A DNA stretch of 64,000 nucleotides from RPQJ01 sp963707145. Lineage in GTDB: Bacteria; Pseudomonadota; Gammaproteobacteria; Steroidobacterales; Steroidobacteraceae. The DNA is taken from positions 434,001-498,000 of the forward strand of contig CAVPOQ010000008.1 in NCBI GenBank assembly GCA_963707145.1, in the 5' to 3' direction. The position numbers and the translations under genes were made by a program. Positions 50,582 through 61,010 of this stretch are shown in pieces (positions within the stretch are counted from its first letter, which is position 1; each line of letters opens with the position of its first letter). The notes under the pieces were generated by a model. It was not told the DNA's origin, ran no database searches, and saw only the letters and a program-made list of their open reading frames with translations.

Positions 50582-51622
50582 TCAGTTGCGCATCGCGGCC
50601 CCGCGCGCAGTCCCGTCCGCCGCAGGCTCCGCCGCGACCGATCCCGGGGCGCCAGGCCTCGTGCGGTCGGGGGACACGTTCATGCTGAGCGGCCAGCGGG
50701 CGCGCTTCTGCTGGTACATGAGCCGGTCGGCTTCCTCCCAGGCGCGCCCGAGGCCGTGGGTCGGATCGCGCAGTGCGATGCCCACCGACGCCCGCACGCC
50801 GCGCCGGTCGAGCGCGTCGCGTGTCCGCCCGAGCAGCTGCTCGGCTCCGATGGCGTCGCACTCGACGGCGATGATCCCGAACTCGTCGCCGCCGAGTCGC
50901 GCGACCACGTCGGTGTCGCGGACGGCTTCGCGCAGCGCGTCCGCAGCGGCCACCAGCAGCGCGTCGCCGGCGGCATGTCCGCACGCGTCGTTCACTTCCT
51001 TGAGGTCATCGAGGTCCGCCATGAACAGGGCCGCCGGATGGCCGTAGCGCCGGCAGCGCTCTTCCTCGCGCGCGAGCAGTTCGTTCCACGCCCGGCGGTT
51101 CGAGAGCCGCGTGAGGGGATCGACGAGGGCCTCCATCTCGAGGCGTTCGCGACCCCTGGCCTCCTCGGCAACTTTCAATTCTGAATGCAGAATCGAGCTC
51201 AGCATGGATGCCAGAAGCTCGATTAGATGCTGTTCATTGACAATACTGTCGGGCTGCCGGGCCGGGTCGATGGCGCACAGCGTACCGAACAGGCTGCCGT
51301 CGCGATGCGTGAGCGGCACCCCGACATAGGCGCGGATCGGCACCTGCCGGGCGATCGGGGCCGACGCAAAAGTCGGCACGAGGTCCGTGTCCGGAGCGAC
51401 CCTGGGTCCGAGGCCCTCGACCATCCGGAAGCAGAAGGAATCCGTCCAGCGGAACACCCGGCCGGCACTGACGCCGTAACCGTGGTCCTCCGCCTGGAGC
51501 ACGATCCAGTCGTCTCCCTCGACCCGGGTGATCATCCACAAGCCGAAGCCGAAGCGGCGGTGCAGGAACTCGAGGACGGCGCGTCCTGCGTGTTCGAAAT
51601 CCGGCGGTAGCGGTCCCGTCAT
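50582..51622 (-). CDS. GAF-GGDEF diguanylate cyclase
   Basis: This is a 346-residue sensor-cyclase. An N-terminal GAF-like domain (WIVLQAEDHGYGVSAG, PIRAYVGVPLTHRDGSLFGT, LCAIDP) precedes a short linker helix (about 155-170), and the GGDEF domain has DPLTRLSNRRAWNELLAREE and LGGDEFGII near residues 250-257. The active-site signature is intact, so it probably makes c-di-GMP from GTP. No I-site RxxD is obvious. The C-terminal tail is Pro/Arg-rich and low in structure. Divergent from the RDD gene. Confidence 0.9.
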   Translation of the reverse strand: MTGPLPPDFEHAGRAVLEFLHRRFGFGLWMITRVEGDDWIVLQAEDHGYGVSAGRVFRWTDSFCFRMVEGLGPRVAPDTDLVPTFASAPIARQVPIRAYVGVPLTHRDGSLFGTLCAIDPARQPDSIVNEQHLIELLASMLSSILHSELKVAEEARGRERLEMEALVDPLTRLSNRRAWNELLAREEERCRRYGHPAALFMADLDDLKEVNDACGHAAGDALLVAAADALREAVRDTDVVARLGGDEFGIIAVECDAIGAEQLLGRTRDALDRRGVRASVGIALRDPTHGLGRAWEEADRLMYQQKRARWPLSMNVSPDRTRPGAPGSVAAEPAADGTARGAAMRN

Positions 51623-51763
51623 GCTCGGCCCTCGCGGCGAGGCCAGATTTCCACTGGCGCTTTCCGAATCGCTGTCATGCGCCGGCCGGGCGGCCGGTCG
51701 CGCGAGGCGCTATCTTGCAGCAAGTCGCGCAATCGCGCCGTCCGCTTCGAAGGAGACCGCCCC

Positions 51764-52234
51764 ATGGATGCCGAGGAACTGGAGTACGTCGGCTTCTGGC
51801 CGAGGGTCGGGGCGTCGCTGATCGATTCGCTGCTGGTCGTGGCGATCACCGCACCGCTGGTCACGTCGATCTACGGCCGGCAGTACTGGATGTCCGAGAA
51901 GTTCCTCCACGGACCGGCGGACTTCCTGATCACCTGGGTGCTGCCGGCGGTCGCCGTGATCCTGTTCTGGATGTACCGCCAGGCGACGCCGGGGAAGATG
52001 GCGATCTCCGCACGCGTCGTCGACGCCGCGACCGGCGGCCCACCCAGCACGAAGCAGCTGGTAATCCGCTACCTCGGCTACTACGTCTCGACCATCCCGC
52101 TGCTGCTCGGCCTGCTGTGGGTCGCCTTCGACCCGCGCAAGCAGGGCTGGCACGACAAGCTTGCCGGCACCGTGGTCGTCCGCCCGAGGCACCGCGGGCC
52201 TGCCGCGGTGAGCTTCCACGGCAGCGAGCGCTGA
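51764..52234 (+). CDS. RDD family membrane protein
   Basis: This 156-residue RDD-domain protein has three helices: GFWPRVGASLIDSLLVVAIT (the RDD-like Arg..Asp position is R13 and D19), DFLITWVLPAVAVILFWMYR and LVIRYLGYYVSTIPLLLGLL. It contains the family's GKMAISARVVDA and FDPRKQGWHDKLAGTVVV segments. The ATG at 51764 follows AAGGAGA. Function of the RDD family is unknown, with transport suspected for some members. Confidence 0.86.
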   Translation: MDAEELEYVGFWPRVGASLIDSLLVVAITAPLVTSIYGRQYWMSEKFLHGPADFLITWVLPAVAVILFWMYRQATPGKMAISARVVDAATGGPPSTKQLVIRYLGYYVSTIPLLLGLLWVAFDPRKQGWHDKLAGTVVVRPRHRGPAAVSFHGSER

Positions 52235-52711
52235 AGTCGCCGCGCTGTCCGCGATTCCGACGGCGGGAAGCCGCCTCTGCCCGGCGCAGTTCGAGCGCGA
52301 TTTTTTCGCGACGGCGTTCACGTTTCGAACGAAAGGCCGGTTCGTCGCGCGCCTCGCGTCGGTGGCGGCACCGGTTGCGAGCGCGCCAGGCGACGGATCC
52401 GGCCGATTTTCGTCGGAACTCTTTACGGTCCGACGCGGCGCCGTGGTTCGGCACCGCCGGCCACGCGCGTTTGACCGAATGCGCGCGCAACCCCTGATTT
52501 CGCCCGGTTTCCCTCGCGTCGTTTGACAGTGCGCGGCTGGCGACCCCGTGCCGCGAAGCTCCGGTGCGCGCGAAGCTGAGACCTGCGTCACGAAGCCCTG
52601 TGTCGGTGTTCCTTGCACCCGCAGGAGCCGCGGTCGCGCCGCACCAGCAGATCCGCGCTGGCACGGTTGCTGCACTGCTCGTGAGGTCTTCAACACACGA
52701 GCATTCGTCCG
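52235..52711. other. Long intergenic region, no gene seen
   Basis: About 480 bases separate the RDD gene from the PEP-CTERM gene. Short frames here lack protein character. A T6 tract at 52303-52308 and TTCGAA-containing half-palindromes near 52320 are the only notable features. Probably the promoter region of the PEP-CTERM gene. Confidence 0.4.
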
Positions 52712-53377
52712 ATGAAAAAGTCCCTTCTCGTTTCCGCGATCGCCCTCGGTCTCGGCTGTGCGGCCAGCGCGCACGCCGCTCTGCAGGTCAGCGCCAGCGT
52801 CGGCGGCGCGCCCACCGGCGTGAGCTACTACAACTTCGACACCGATCCTCCGAACGGCCTGGTCTCGAGCATCAGCTTCACCGGCAATGCAGGCTTCGTG
52901 ACGGGTGCCGCCGCGGGGGTCTACGCGCCACCGTTCGTCTCCAACGGCAACGGCGCGCCTTTCGGCAATGCCAACGGTCCCGACGCGAGCCGCTACGTGA
53001 CCTCGGGCAAGAACAGCACGGCCGAGATCGGGTTCTCCTCGCTGCTGCAGTACGTCGGCCTGCTCTGGGGTTCGGTCGACAACTACAACTCGCTCGACTT
53101 CTACAACGGCGCCGCGCTGGTCGGCACCGTGGTCGGCAACGACATCACGGGCAGCCCGACGGGCGACCAGGGCGTGAACGGGACGTTCTACGTGAACATC
53201 GTCTCGACGCTGCCCTTCGACCGGCTGGTGGCGCGCAGCAGCGAATATGCGTTCGAGTTCGACAATCTCGCCTACAACCCGACCGATCCCAATGACGTGC
53301 CCGAGCCGGCGAGCCTGGCGCTGTTCGGCCTGGGACTGGCGGGAGTCTTCGCAGCCCGGCGGCGCCGGGCCGGCTGA
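52712..53377 (+). CDS. PEP-CTERM sorting domain protein
   Basis: This is a 221-residue secreted protein with signal MKKSLLVSAIALGLGCAASA (cut near HAA). The body is beta-rich (SYYNFDTDPPNGLVSSISFT, GFSSLLQYVGLLWGSVDNYN, YAFEFDNLAYNP), a Npun_F0296-like or choice-of-anchor domain type. It ends with VPEPASLALFGLGLAGVFAA and RRRRAG. It is the third PEP-CTERM gene in the window and the only one far from the others. Convergent with plsC across a strong terminator cluster. Confidence 0.87.
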   Translation: MKKSLLVSAIALGLGCAASAHAALQVSASVGGAPTGVSYYNFDTDPPNGLVSSISFTGNAGFVTGAAAGVYAPPFVSNGNGAPFGNANGPDASRYVTSGKNSTAEIGFSSLLQYVGLLWGSVDNYNSLDFYNGAALVGTVVGNDITGSPTGDQGVNGTFYVNIVSTLPFDRLVARSSEYAFEFDNLAYNPTDPNDVPEPASLALFGLGLAGVFAARRRRAG

Positions 53378-53380
53378 GCG

Positions 53381-53468
53381 CCGGGGGTTTTCCCCGGTCA
53401 GGGACGGGCCGGGGCCGGCCGACGTGGCCGGTCCCGGCCCTGGGCAGGCTCGGGGCAATCGCGCCCCG
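53381..53468. terminator. Bidirectional terminator cluster of three hairpins
   Basis: Three perfect stems lie between convergent genes: ccgggg/ccccgg (53381-53397), a two-tier GGGCCGGG...CCCGGCCC stem enclosing CCGGCC/GGCCGG (53406-53440), and cggggc/gccccg (53451-53468). They end just before the plsC stop at 53472. Such stacked GC hairpins stop transcription from both sides. Confidence 0.65.
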
Positions 53469-53471
53469 GGA

Positions 53472-54206
53472 TCAGGCCGGCTTGCCGCCCGGCCGCTGCA
53501 CGATCTCCGCGATCGTCGCCTCGATCCACTGCTGCGCGCGCCGGTTGATCTCGCGCGCGTCGAGGCCGCGGGGGTCGATGGGTTTGCCGATCACGACGTA
53601 GATCGTACCGGGGTGCTTGAGCAGGCTGCGCCGCGGCCACAAGTGACCGGAATTGTGCGCGATCGGCACCACCGGCGCGCCGGTGTCGATTGCGAGCAGC
53701 GCGCCGCTCACGCCATATTTGCGGGTCTGGCCCGGAGCGACACGCGTGCCTTCCGGATAGACGATCACGCCCATGCCGGCGGCAAGGCGCTCGCGTCCCT
53801 GCTTCACCACCTGGTTCACCGCCGAGTGACCCGCGCTGCGATTGATGGCGATCGGCTTGTAGGTGCTCACGGCCCAGCCGACGACGGGAATCCACAGCAC
53901 CTCGCGCTTCAGCGACCATGAGGCCGGCGGCACGACGAACATCTGCGCCATGGTTTCCCACGCCGTGGAGTGCTTCCACAGCGAGATGAACGGCTCCTTC
54001 GGCAGATTCTCCCGGCCCTCCACCACGTAGTGGATGCCGCACACCACCTTCGCGAGCCAGGTCTCGAACAGGCCCCAGTAGCGCGGGATGACGTAGCGTT
54101 GCTCGATCGTGAGCGGCAGCAGCGCGCTCGCGAGCACGACCACGCCGAACGCCATCGTCGTCACGAACAGCAGCGTCGTGAAGAGGATCGACCGGATCCA
54201 CTGCAT
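53472..54206 (-). CDS. plsC: 1-acyl-sn-glycerol-3-phosphate acyltransferase (PlsC family)
   Basis: This 244-residue membrane acyltransferase adds the second acyl chain to make phosphatidic acid. An N-terminal helix (ILFTTLLFVTTMAFGVVVLA) is followed by KHSTAWET, an H-x4-E variant of the H-x4-D motif that is common in this group, and YPEGTRVAPGQ with GAPVVPIAHNSGHLWPRRS. PIAIN(R) and GKPIDPRGL complete the four blocks. Its start is 9 bases from the end of glyS, on the same strand. Confidence 0.86.
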   Translation of the reverse strand: MQWIRSILFTTLLFVTTMAFGVVVLASALLPLTIEQRYVIPRYWGLFETWLAKVVCGIHYVVEGRENLPKEPFISLWKHSTAWETMAQMFVVPPASWSLKREVLWIPVVGWAVSTYKPIAINRSAGHSAVNQVVKQGRERLAAGMGVIVYPEGTRVAPGQTRKYGVSGALLAIDTGAPVVPIAHNSGHLWPRRSLLKHPGTIYVVIGKPIDPRGLDAREINRRAQQWIEATIAEIVQRPGGKPA

Positions 54207-54215
54207 GGGCGGCGC

Positions 54216-56299
54216 CTACCCCGGCAGTCGCGACAGGTCGGCCGCGCGCATGAACAGTCCCTGCATCCGCTTCAGCAACGCGAGACGGTTGGCACGCAGC
54301 GCGGGGTCGTCCGCCATCACCATGACGGAGTCGAAGAACGCGTCGACGGCGTTGCGCAGCACGGCCAGCGACTTGAGCGCACCGGTGTAGTCGCGCGCGG
54401 CGAATTTCGGTTCCACCTGCCGCGCGATGGCGTCCACCTGTTCGCCGAGGATCTGCTCGGCGGGATCCACGAGCCGCCCGGCATCCACGCGCTCGCCGAC
54501 GGGCTCGCCGGCCTTGCGCAGGATGTTGGCGATGCGCTTGTTGGCGGCGGCCAGCGCCTGCGCCTCCGGCAGCCCGAGGAATTCCACCAGCGCGCGCAGC
54601 CGGGCGTCGAAGTCGAGCGGCGAGGCGGGACGTGTGGCGAGCACCGCGTCGAACATCTCGGTAGTCACTGCAAACGCAGCGTCTCCCTCGACGTAGTAGG
54701 CGCGCAGCCGCTCGATCACGTAGTCGTATACCTCGCGCGCGCAGTCCGCAGGTGCGGCGAACGGCAGCGCGGCGAGCGCCTGCGCGATCAGCGCCTGCAG
54801 ATCGAGGTCGAGCCGCTGCTCGATCGAGGTCCGGAGCAGGCCGAGCGCGGCGCGGCGCAGGCCGAAGGGATCGCGGGTGCCGGTGGGCTTCTGGCCGGTC
54901 GCGTAGATGCCGGCGATGGTGTCGAGCTTGTCGGCGATCGCGACCGCCATGCCGGTCTTCGTCGCCGGCAACGCGTCGCCCGCGTAGCGCGGCAGGTACT
55001 GCTCGCGCAGCGCCTCGCAGACCTCGGCGTGCTCACCGTCGAGCTGCGCGTAGTAGCGGCCCATCAAACCCTGCAGCTCGGGGAACTCGCCCACCATCGA
55101 GCTGATGAGATCGCACTTGGCGAGCTCGGCGGCCCGATCGGCGAGGCGCGGGTCGCCGCCGATCGCGGTGGCGATCGATCTGGCCAGCGCACGCACGCGT
55201 TCGGTCTTGTCGTGCAGCGAGCCGAGCTGCGTCTGGAAGGTGACGCGCTTCAGTCCGTCGCAGCGGGCGTCGAGTCGCTGTTTGCGGTCGGTGGCCCAGA
55301 AGAATGCGGCATCCGAGAGGCGCGGGCGCACCACGCGCTCGTTGCCGGCGATCACCTGCCGCGGGTCCGTGCTCTCGAGGTTGGCCACGGCGAGGAACCA
55401 CGGCATCAGTGCGCCGCCGGCGTCGCGCACCGGGAAGTAGCGCTGGTGGTCCTGCATGGTGGCGATCGGCACCTCGGCCGGCAGCTCGAGGAAGCGTTCG
55501 TCGAAGCGGCCGGCGAGCGGCACGGGCCATTCCACCAGCGCCGTGACTTCATCGAGCAGGGCGTCGGAAATCACCGCCACTCCGCCGAGGCGCGCCGCCT
55601 CCGCCGTCACGCCCTGGCGGATGGTCTCGCGCCGCTCGTGGATGTCGGCGAGCACCTTGCCGCGCCTGTGCAGCGTCGTGACGTACGCGGCGGGCGACGA
55701 GATGCGCAGCGGCTTCGGCGCCATGAAGCGATGGCCGAGGGTCAGGTTCGACGAGGCGACGCCCAGGATCTCGCAGGGCACCACGTCCTTGCCGAACAGC
55801 ATCAGCACCCAGTGGACCGGGCGCACGAACTGCGCCTCGCCGGCGCCCCAGCGCATGCGCCGGGCGATCGGCAGAGCGTCGAGCGAGGCCTGCACGATGC
55901 CCGGCAGCAGGCTTGCGGTCGGCGCGCCCATCTCGGTGCCGCGATGCACCAGCCACGCGCCCTTCGGCGTCTCGAGGCGCTCGAGCGCCCCGACCTCGAC
56001 GCCGCATCCCTTCGCGAAGGCGAGGGCGGCCTGCGTCGGCGCGCCCTGTGCATCGAAGGCCGCCTTCACCGGTGGGCCGCGGCGCTCCACCGCGCGATCG
56101 GGCTGCCGCTCCGCGAGCCGGCGCACGCGCACCGCGAGCCGCCGCGGTGTGGCGAAGCGCTCGACGGCACGGTGCTCGAGCCCGGCTTCGTGGAGTCCCT
56201 TGGCGATTCCGTCGGCGAACGCTGCCGCCAGCGCCAGCAGCGACTTCGGCGGCAGCTCCTCGGTGCCGATCTCGACCAGGAAATCGCGGTGGCCGGCGC

Positions 56300-56303
<4 letters not shown>
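54216..56303 (-). CDS. glyS: Glycyl-tRNA synthetase beta subunit
   Basis: This is the 695-residue beta subunit of the bacterial heterotetrameric GlyRS. It binds tRNA-Gly. It starts FLVEIGTEELPPKSL, with RRGPPVKAAFDAQGAPTQAA, KPLRISSPAAYV, EVPIATMQDHQRYFPVRDAG and late RDPFGLRRAALGLLRTSIEQ and the C-terminal helical DALRP-like region. ATG 56303 overlaps the glyQ stop by 4 bases, so translation is coupled to glyQ. Gene order and overlap match other gammaproteobacteria. Confidence 0.95.
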
Positions 56304-57268
<965 letters not shown>

Positions 57269-57399
57269 CGGGTCTCCGCCGGGCTTGCTCGAAGGCGGCG
57301 CAGTATAGCGAACGGGCTGCGGGTACCCGCGGATCGGCATTGCCGCCCGGATCGTCCACAATCCGACGTCCAGACGACTCCCGCCCGGAAGATCCCCCC

Positions 57400-57807
57400 A
57401 TGCACGACCCCGACGAGGCGATCGCCCGGTTCCTGGCTTCACCCGCCTATGGCGTGGCAGGCGCCTCCTCCCGCCGCCACAAATACGGCAACAAGGTGCT
57501 GCGCTGCTACCAGCAGGCGGGTCGGCACGCGATCCCGGTCAACCCGCACGAGACCGAGATCGAGGGCGTGGCTTGCGTGGCCAGCGTGCTCGAACTGCCC
57601 GATGACGTGAAGAGCCTGTCGGTCATCACGCCGCCCGCGGTGACGGAGCGCGTCGTCGAGCAGGCGATCGCGAAGGGCATCGAGCACGTCTGGATGCAAC
57701 CCGGTGCCGAGAGCGCGCGGGCCGTGGCCGCCTGCGAGGCGGCCGGGATCAACGTCATCGCCGACGGCAGCTGCGTGCTGGTGGTGCTCGGCTACCGCGA
57801 GCGCTGA
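57400..57807 (+). CDS. CoA-binding domain protein
   Basis: This 135-residue protein has a Rossmann CoA-binding domain (YccU-like): YGVAGASSRRHKYGNKVLRC, YQQAGRHAIPVNPHETEIEG, SLSVITPPAVTERVVEQAIA, HVWMQPGAESARAVAACEAA and VIADGSCVLVVL. Nucleotide-binding Gly residues are in GASSRRHKYGNK. The ATG at 57400 follows the divergent glyQ start. Members of this family bind CoA without a known reaction. A good complete match. Confidence 0.88.
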   Translation: MHDPDEAIARFLASPAYGVAGASSRRHKYGNKVLRCYQQAGRHAIPVNPHETEIEGVACVASVLELPDDVKSLSVITPPAVTERVVEQAIAKGIEHVWMQPGAESARAVAACEAAGINVIADGSCVLVVLGYRER

Positions 57808-58260
57808 CCGCCCCGCCGCGGCGGGCACAGGGTTGGCGACGGTCATCTCGAGCGCGAGATCGGGCGCGGCGATGAGCACTCGCGGGAACACGGCCAAGGC
57901 GACGATGCAGGGACGAAGGAACGGATCCATCCGCGATCGAGGGTGTCCATGAGTCCTCCTTGCGACACCAGCAGTGAGGACCTCCGACCTGCGCCGGGAT
58001 CCCTGGCAGCAGCCCCCTTCTAGTCAAAATTACTGAACAAACCAACTGCTCAGATCACTCCTGTGACGGTATTGTTCAATGAAGCAGTTCAATCGCAGCA
58101 CTGCGATCGGCGCACCCGGAGCGCCGCCTGGGATCCTTGACCGGGCGCCGGCCGCGGAGCCTCGTCGCCGGGCAGTCGCGGGTCGCTGCAGGCCCGGGCA
58201 CCCACCGGGTCGGAGACCACAGCCAAAGCTATCTGCGGTAACCTGCGCCCATCGACGGAG
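57808..58260. other. Intergenic region, possible gene fragment, inverted repeat
   Basis: No intact gene is seen. A minus-strand frame near 57860-57932 looks like a signal-peptide start (MDPFLRPCIVALAVF, then IAAPDLALEMTVANPVPAAA) with nothing convincing after it. A perfect 7-bp inverted repeat TGAACAA/TTGTTCA (58034-58040 and 58072-58078) lies upstream of the metal-uptake operon and could be an operator or promoter part. Confidence 0.35.
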
Positions 58261-58581
58261 GTGCGGGCCCTGGTTCGATCACTGAATCGACCGATTGCCA
58301 TGCTGGCCCTGGTTGCGCTGCTCGTGGCGCAGCTCGCGGGCGGCTGGCATGCGCTCAAGCACTATGGCGCCCAGGGCGACGCGGCAGGACTGCCCGGCCC
58401 GCACGCGCCGCTCTGCCTGGAGTGCGCCTCTTTCGCCCCGTTGTCTGGAGCGCACGGCGGGGCCGCCAGCCATTTCGAGGTCGCCTTCATCGCCGCCGGC
58501 GGAGTCATGCCGCTGGTCGAAGTCGCGACCGGCAGTCATCGACTCCACGCTCCGTTCCAGGCCCGCGCGCCCCCTCGCTGA
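58261..58581 (+). CDS. Small His/Cys-containing protein before the metal-uptake genes
   Basis: This 106-residue protein has an N-terminal hydrophobic helix (IAMLALVALLVAQLAGG), a GWHALKHYGAQGD segment and a PLCLECASF pair of cysteines. It resembles small heavy-metal-related proteins (DUF2946-like, weak). The start is the GTG at 58261 or the ATG at 58300; the latter also gives a good signal. It precedes the outer-membrane, binding-protein and permease genes of a metal ABC system and is probably in the same operon. Metal binding by the His/Cys residues is an inference. Confidence 0.55.
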   Translation: MRALVRSLNRPIAMLALVALLVAQLAGGWHALKHYGAQGDAAGLPGPHAPLCLECASFAPLSGAHGGAASHFEVAFIAAGGVMPLVEVATGSHRLHAPFQARAPPR

Positions 58582-58654
58582 TCGTCCGTCTGCTGCCAAG
58601 CCGTTCCGGTCGCTCCGTGCGCCGGACTGTCGACGATCATCGAGGAGATTCCCC

Positions 58655-60094
58655 ATGGGAAAGGTTCCCTTCCATCTGTCCGTGGCCGCCTGTGCGGCGG
58701 CCTTCCTGCCATCGGTCGGACTCGCCGCAAGCGATGCCGAGGTTGCTGCCCTGCGCGCCGAGATCGCCCGGGTCAAGGCAGAGTACGCCGAGCGCATCTC
58801 GAAGCTCGAGGCGCTGGCCGACCAGCTACAGACCACCGGTGACACCGGCGCGACGGCCGCGGTCGACGAGTCGCTTGCTGCTGCGGCACCTGTCGCGGTT
58901 GAGTCGGCCGGCGCGCCGGCCGTGGAGCCGCCCCCGCAGGCCCCGCTCAGCGCATCGACGTTCAACCCGGCTATCTCGCTGATCCTCGCCGGCAACTACG
59001 CGAACCTGTCGCAGGACCCGGAGGACTACGCCATCCAGGGTTTCGTCCCGGCGGGCGACGAGATCGGACCGGGCGAGCGCAGCTTCAACCTCGGCGAATC
59101 CGAGCTCACCATCGCCGCCAGCATCGATCCCTATTTCATGGGCAGCCTGACGGTCGCGATCACCGGCGAGAACGAGATCGAGGTGGAGGAAGCCTACTTC
59201 CGGACCCTGGCGCTGCCGGCGGGCTTCACGCTCAAGGGCGGGCAGTTCTTCTCGAGCCTGGGTTACCTCAACGAGGTCCACGCGCACAACTGGGACTTCA
59301 TCGACCAGCCGCTCGCCTACCAGGCGTTCTTCGGCGGCCAGATGGCCGTGCAGGGTCTGCAGCTCAAGTGGATCGCGCCGCTCGACTTCCTGGTCGAGCT
59401 CGGCGTCGAGACCGGCAACGGCGACTATTTCCCGGGCACCCGTGAGAACCGCAACGGTGCGAACGGCGTCGTGCTGTATGGCCACGTCGGCGGCGACCTC
59501 GGCGATTCGGTCGCGTGGCGCACCGGCGTGTCGTGGATCGACCTCGATGCCGAGGACCGCGAGTTCGAGGACCTGAATGCCGCGGGAGAGGACGCGCTGA
59601 ACGCGTTCACGGGATCGTCGCAGACCTGGGTCGTGGATGGCGAGCTCAGGTGGACGCTGGCGGGCGACCCGAAGCGTCGCTACCTGAAGCTGCAGGGCGA
59701 ATACATGCAGCGGACGGAGGACGGCGACCTGAGCTACACGGCCGGTGCGCCGACGCTGGACGGCAGCTACGAGAGCGACCAGTCCGGCTGGTATGTGCAG
59801 GGCGTGTACAAGTTCCTGCCGCGCTGGCGGTTCGGGGCGCGCTACGATTCGCTCGACTCGGGCGACACGAAGATCGGTCTCGTTCGGGACGGGATCCTGT
59901 CCCCCGACGACTTTCCGCTGCTCCTGCCGGGAACGCCGACGCGCACCAGCCTGATGCTCGACTGGAGCCCGAGCGAGTTCTCGCGACTGCGTGCGCAGTA
60001 CGCGTGGGACGACGCGAGCGAAGGGCCGACCGACGAGCAGTTCTTCCTGCAGTACATCTACGCGATCGGCGCCCATGGCGCCCACAAGTTCTAG
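58655..60094 (+). CDS. Outer-membrane beta-barrel protein of the metal-uptake operon
   Basis: This 479-residue protein has a signal peptide (MGKVPFHLSVAACAAAFLPS, then VGLAAS), a short coiled coil (EVAALRAEIARVKAEYAERI) and an OprO/porin-like beta barrel with many alternating strands (LNLGESELTIAASIDPYFMG-like, AYFRTLALPAGFTLKGGQFF, SSLGYLNEVHAHNWDFIDQP). It ends with an aromatic strand FFLQYIYAIGAHGAHKF. It probably passes zinc or another metal across the outer membrane. ATG 58655 has GAGGAG before it; no TonB box is seen, so a porin-type role is likelier than a TonB receptor. Confidence 0.7.
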   Translation: MGKVPFHLSVAACAAAFLPSVGLAASDAEVAALRAEIARVKAEYAERISKLEALADQLQTTGDTGATAAVDESLAAAAPVAVESAGAPAVEPPPQAPLSASTFNPAISLILAGNYANLSQDPEDYAIQGFVPAGDEIGPGERSFNLGESELTIAASIDPYFMGSLTVAITGENEIEVEEAYFRTLALPAGFTLKGGQFFSSLGYLNEVHAHNWDFIDQPLAYQAFFGGQMAVQGLQLKWIAPLDFLVELGVETGNGDYFPGTRENRNGANGVVLYGHVGGDLGDSVAWRTGVSWIDLDAEDREFEDLNAAGEDALNAFTGSSQTWVVDGELRWTLAGDPKRRYLKLQGEYMQRTEDGDLSYTAGAPTLDGSYESDQSGWYVQGVYKFLPRWRFGARYDSLDSGDTKIGLVRDGILSPDDFPLLLPGTPTRTSLMLDWSPSEFSRLRAQYAWDDASEGPTDEQFFLQYIYAIGAHGAHKF

Positions 60095-60104
60095 GAGCCT
60101 CCCC

Positions 60105-61010
60105 ATGCTGCGCAAACTCGTTTCGATCGGAGCCCTGGTGCTGCTGGCTGCGGCGGCGCCTGCACACGCGGCGCTCAAGGTGCTCGCGACAACCGCCGAC
60201 TGGGGCGCACTCGCGACCGAACTCGGCGGCGACAAGCTCGACGTGTACACCGCGACCAACGCGCTGCAGGACGTCCACCAGGTCAACGCCAAGCCGAGCC
60301 TCGTGGCACGCGCCCGCACCGCCGATCTGGTCGTCGCCAACGGCGCCGAGCTGGAGATGGGCTGGCTGCCGGTGCTGCTGCAGGAGTCCGGCAACCCGAA
60401 AATCAGGCCCGGCACGCCGGGCTACTTCGAAGCGGCCTCGGCCGTCCGCCTGATCGACGTTCCCACGACCGTCGACCGCTCGATGGGCGACATCCACGCC
60501 CAGGGCAATCCGCACATCCAGCTCGACCCGCGCAACATCGCCGCGGTCGCCAAGGCGCTCACCGCGCGGCTTGCGGCCATCGATGCGGCGAACGCGCCGT
60601 ACTACCAGGCGCGGGGTGCGGACTTCCTGGCGCGCTGGAGCGTGGCGATGGCGAAATGGGACGCGCAAAGTGCGCCGCTCAAGGGCACGCAGGTCGTGGT
60701 GATCCACAGGGATCAGGCCTATCTCAGCCGCTGGCTCGGCCTGCAGCAGGTCGCGGCCATCGAGCCGAAGCCGGGCGTGCCGCCGAGCGCAGGCTATCTT
60801 TCGGAACTCGTGGCGAAGCTCTCGGCGAGCCCGCCCCGAATGATCCTGCGCAACGCCTACAATGACCCCAAGGCCGCGGGCTGGCTCTCTCAGCGCATCA
60901 ACGTGCCCGTCGTGACGCTGCCGTTCTCGGTGGGAGGTACGCCCGAGGCGACCGACCTGTTCGGCCTGTTCGACGACACACTGAAGCGTCTGCTGGCGGC
61001 GACGAAATGA
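60105..61010 (+). CDS. Metal ABC transporter substrate-binding protein (ZnuA-like)
   Basis: This 301-residue periplasmic protein is of the zinc/manganese-binding cluster 9 type. Signal MLRKLVSIGALVLLAAAAPA, then LKVLATTADWGALATELGGD and KLDVYTATNALQDVHQVNAK. Metal-ligand His residues are in ALQDVHQVNA (about residue 64) and GNPHIQLDPRN (about 140); a third is in VVVIHRDQAYLSRWLGL. A C-terminal Asp in FDDTLKRLL could be the fourth ligand. ATG 60105 follows AGGAG. It overlaps the permease start by 4 bases. The metal is inferred from family only. Confidence 0.82.
   Translation: MLRKLVSIGALVLLAAAAPAHAALKVLATTADWGALATELGGDKLDVYTATNALQDVHQVNAKPSLVARARTADLVVANGAELEMGWLPVLLQESGNPKIRPGTPGYFEAASAVRLIDVPTTVDRSMGDIHAQGNPHIQLDPRNIAAVAKALTARLAAIDAANAPYYQARGADFLARWSVAMAKWDAQSAPLKGTQVVVIHRDQAYLSRWLGLQQVAAIEPKPGVPPSAGYLSELVAKLSASPPRMILRNAYNDPKAAGWLSQRINVPVVTLPFSVGGTPEATDLFGLFDDTLKRLLAATK

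Noticed and set aside
57439..57930. Long minus-strand frame opposite the CoA-binding gene
   Set aside because: The part over 57439-57807 is the antisense of a clear gene; only the first 25 codons look like a signal peptide and nothing follows.
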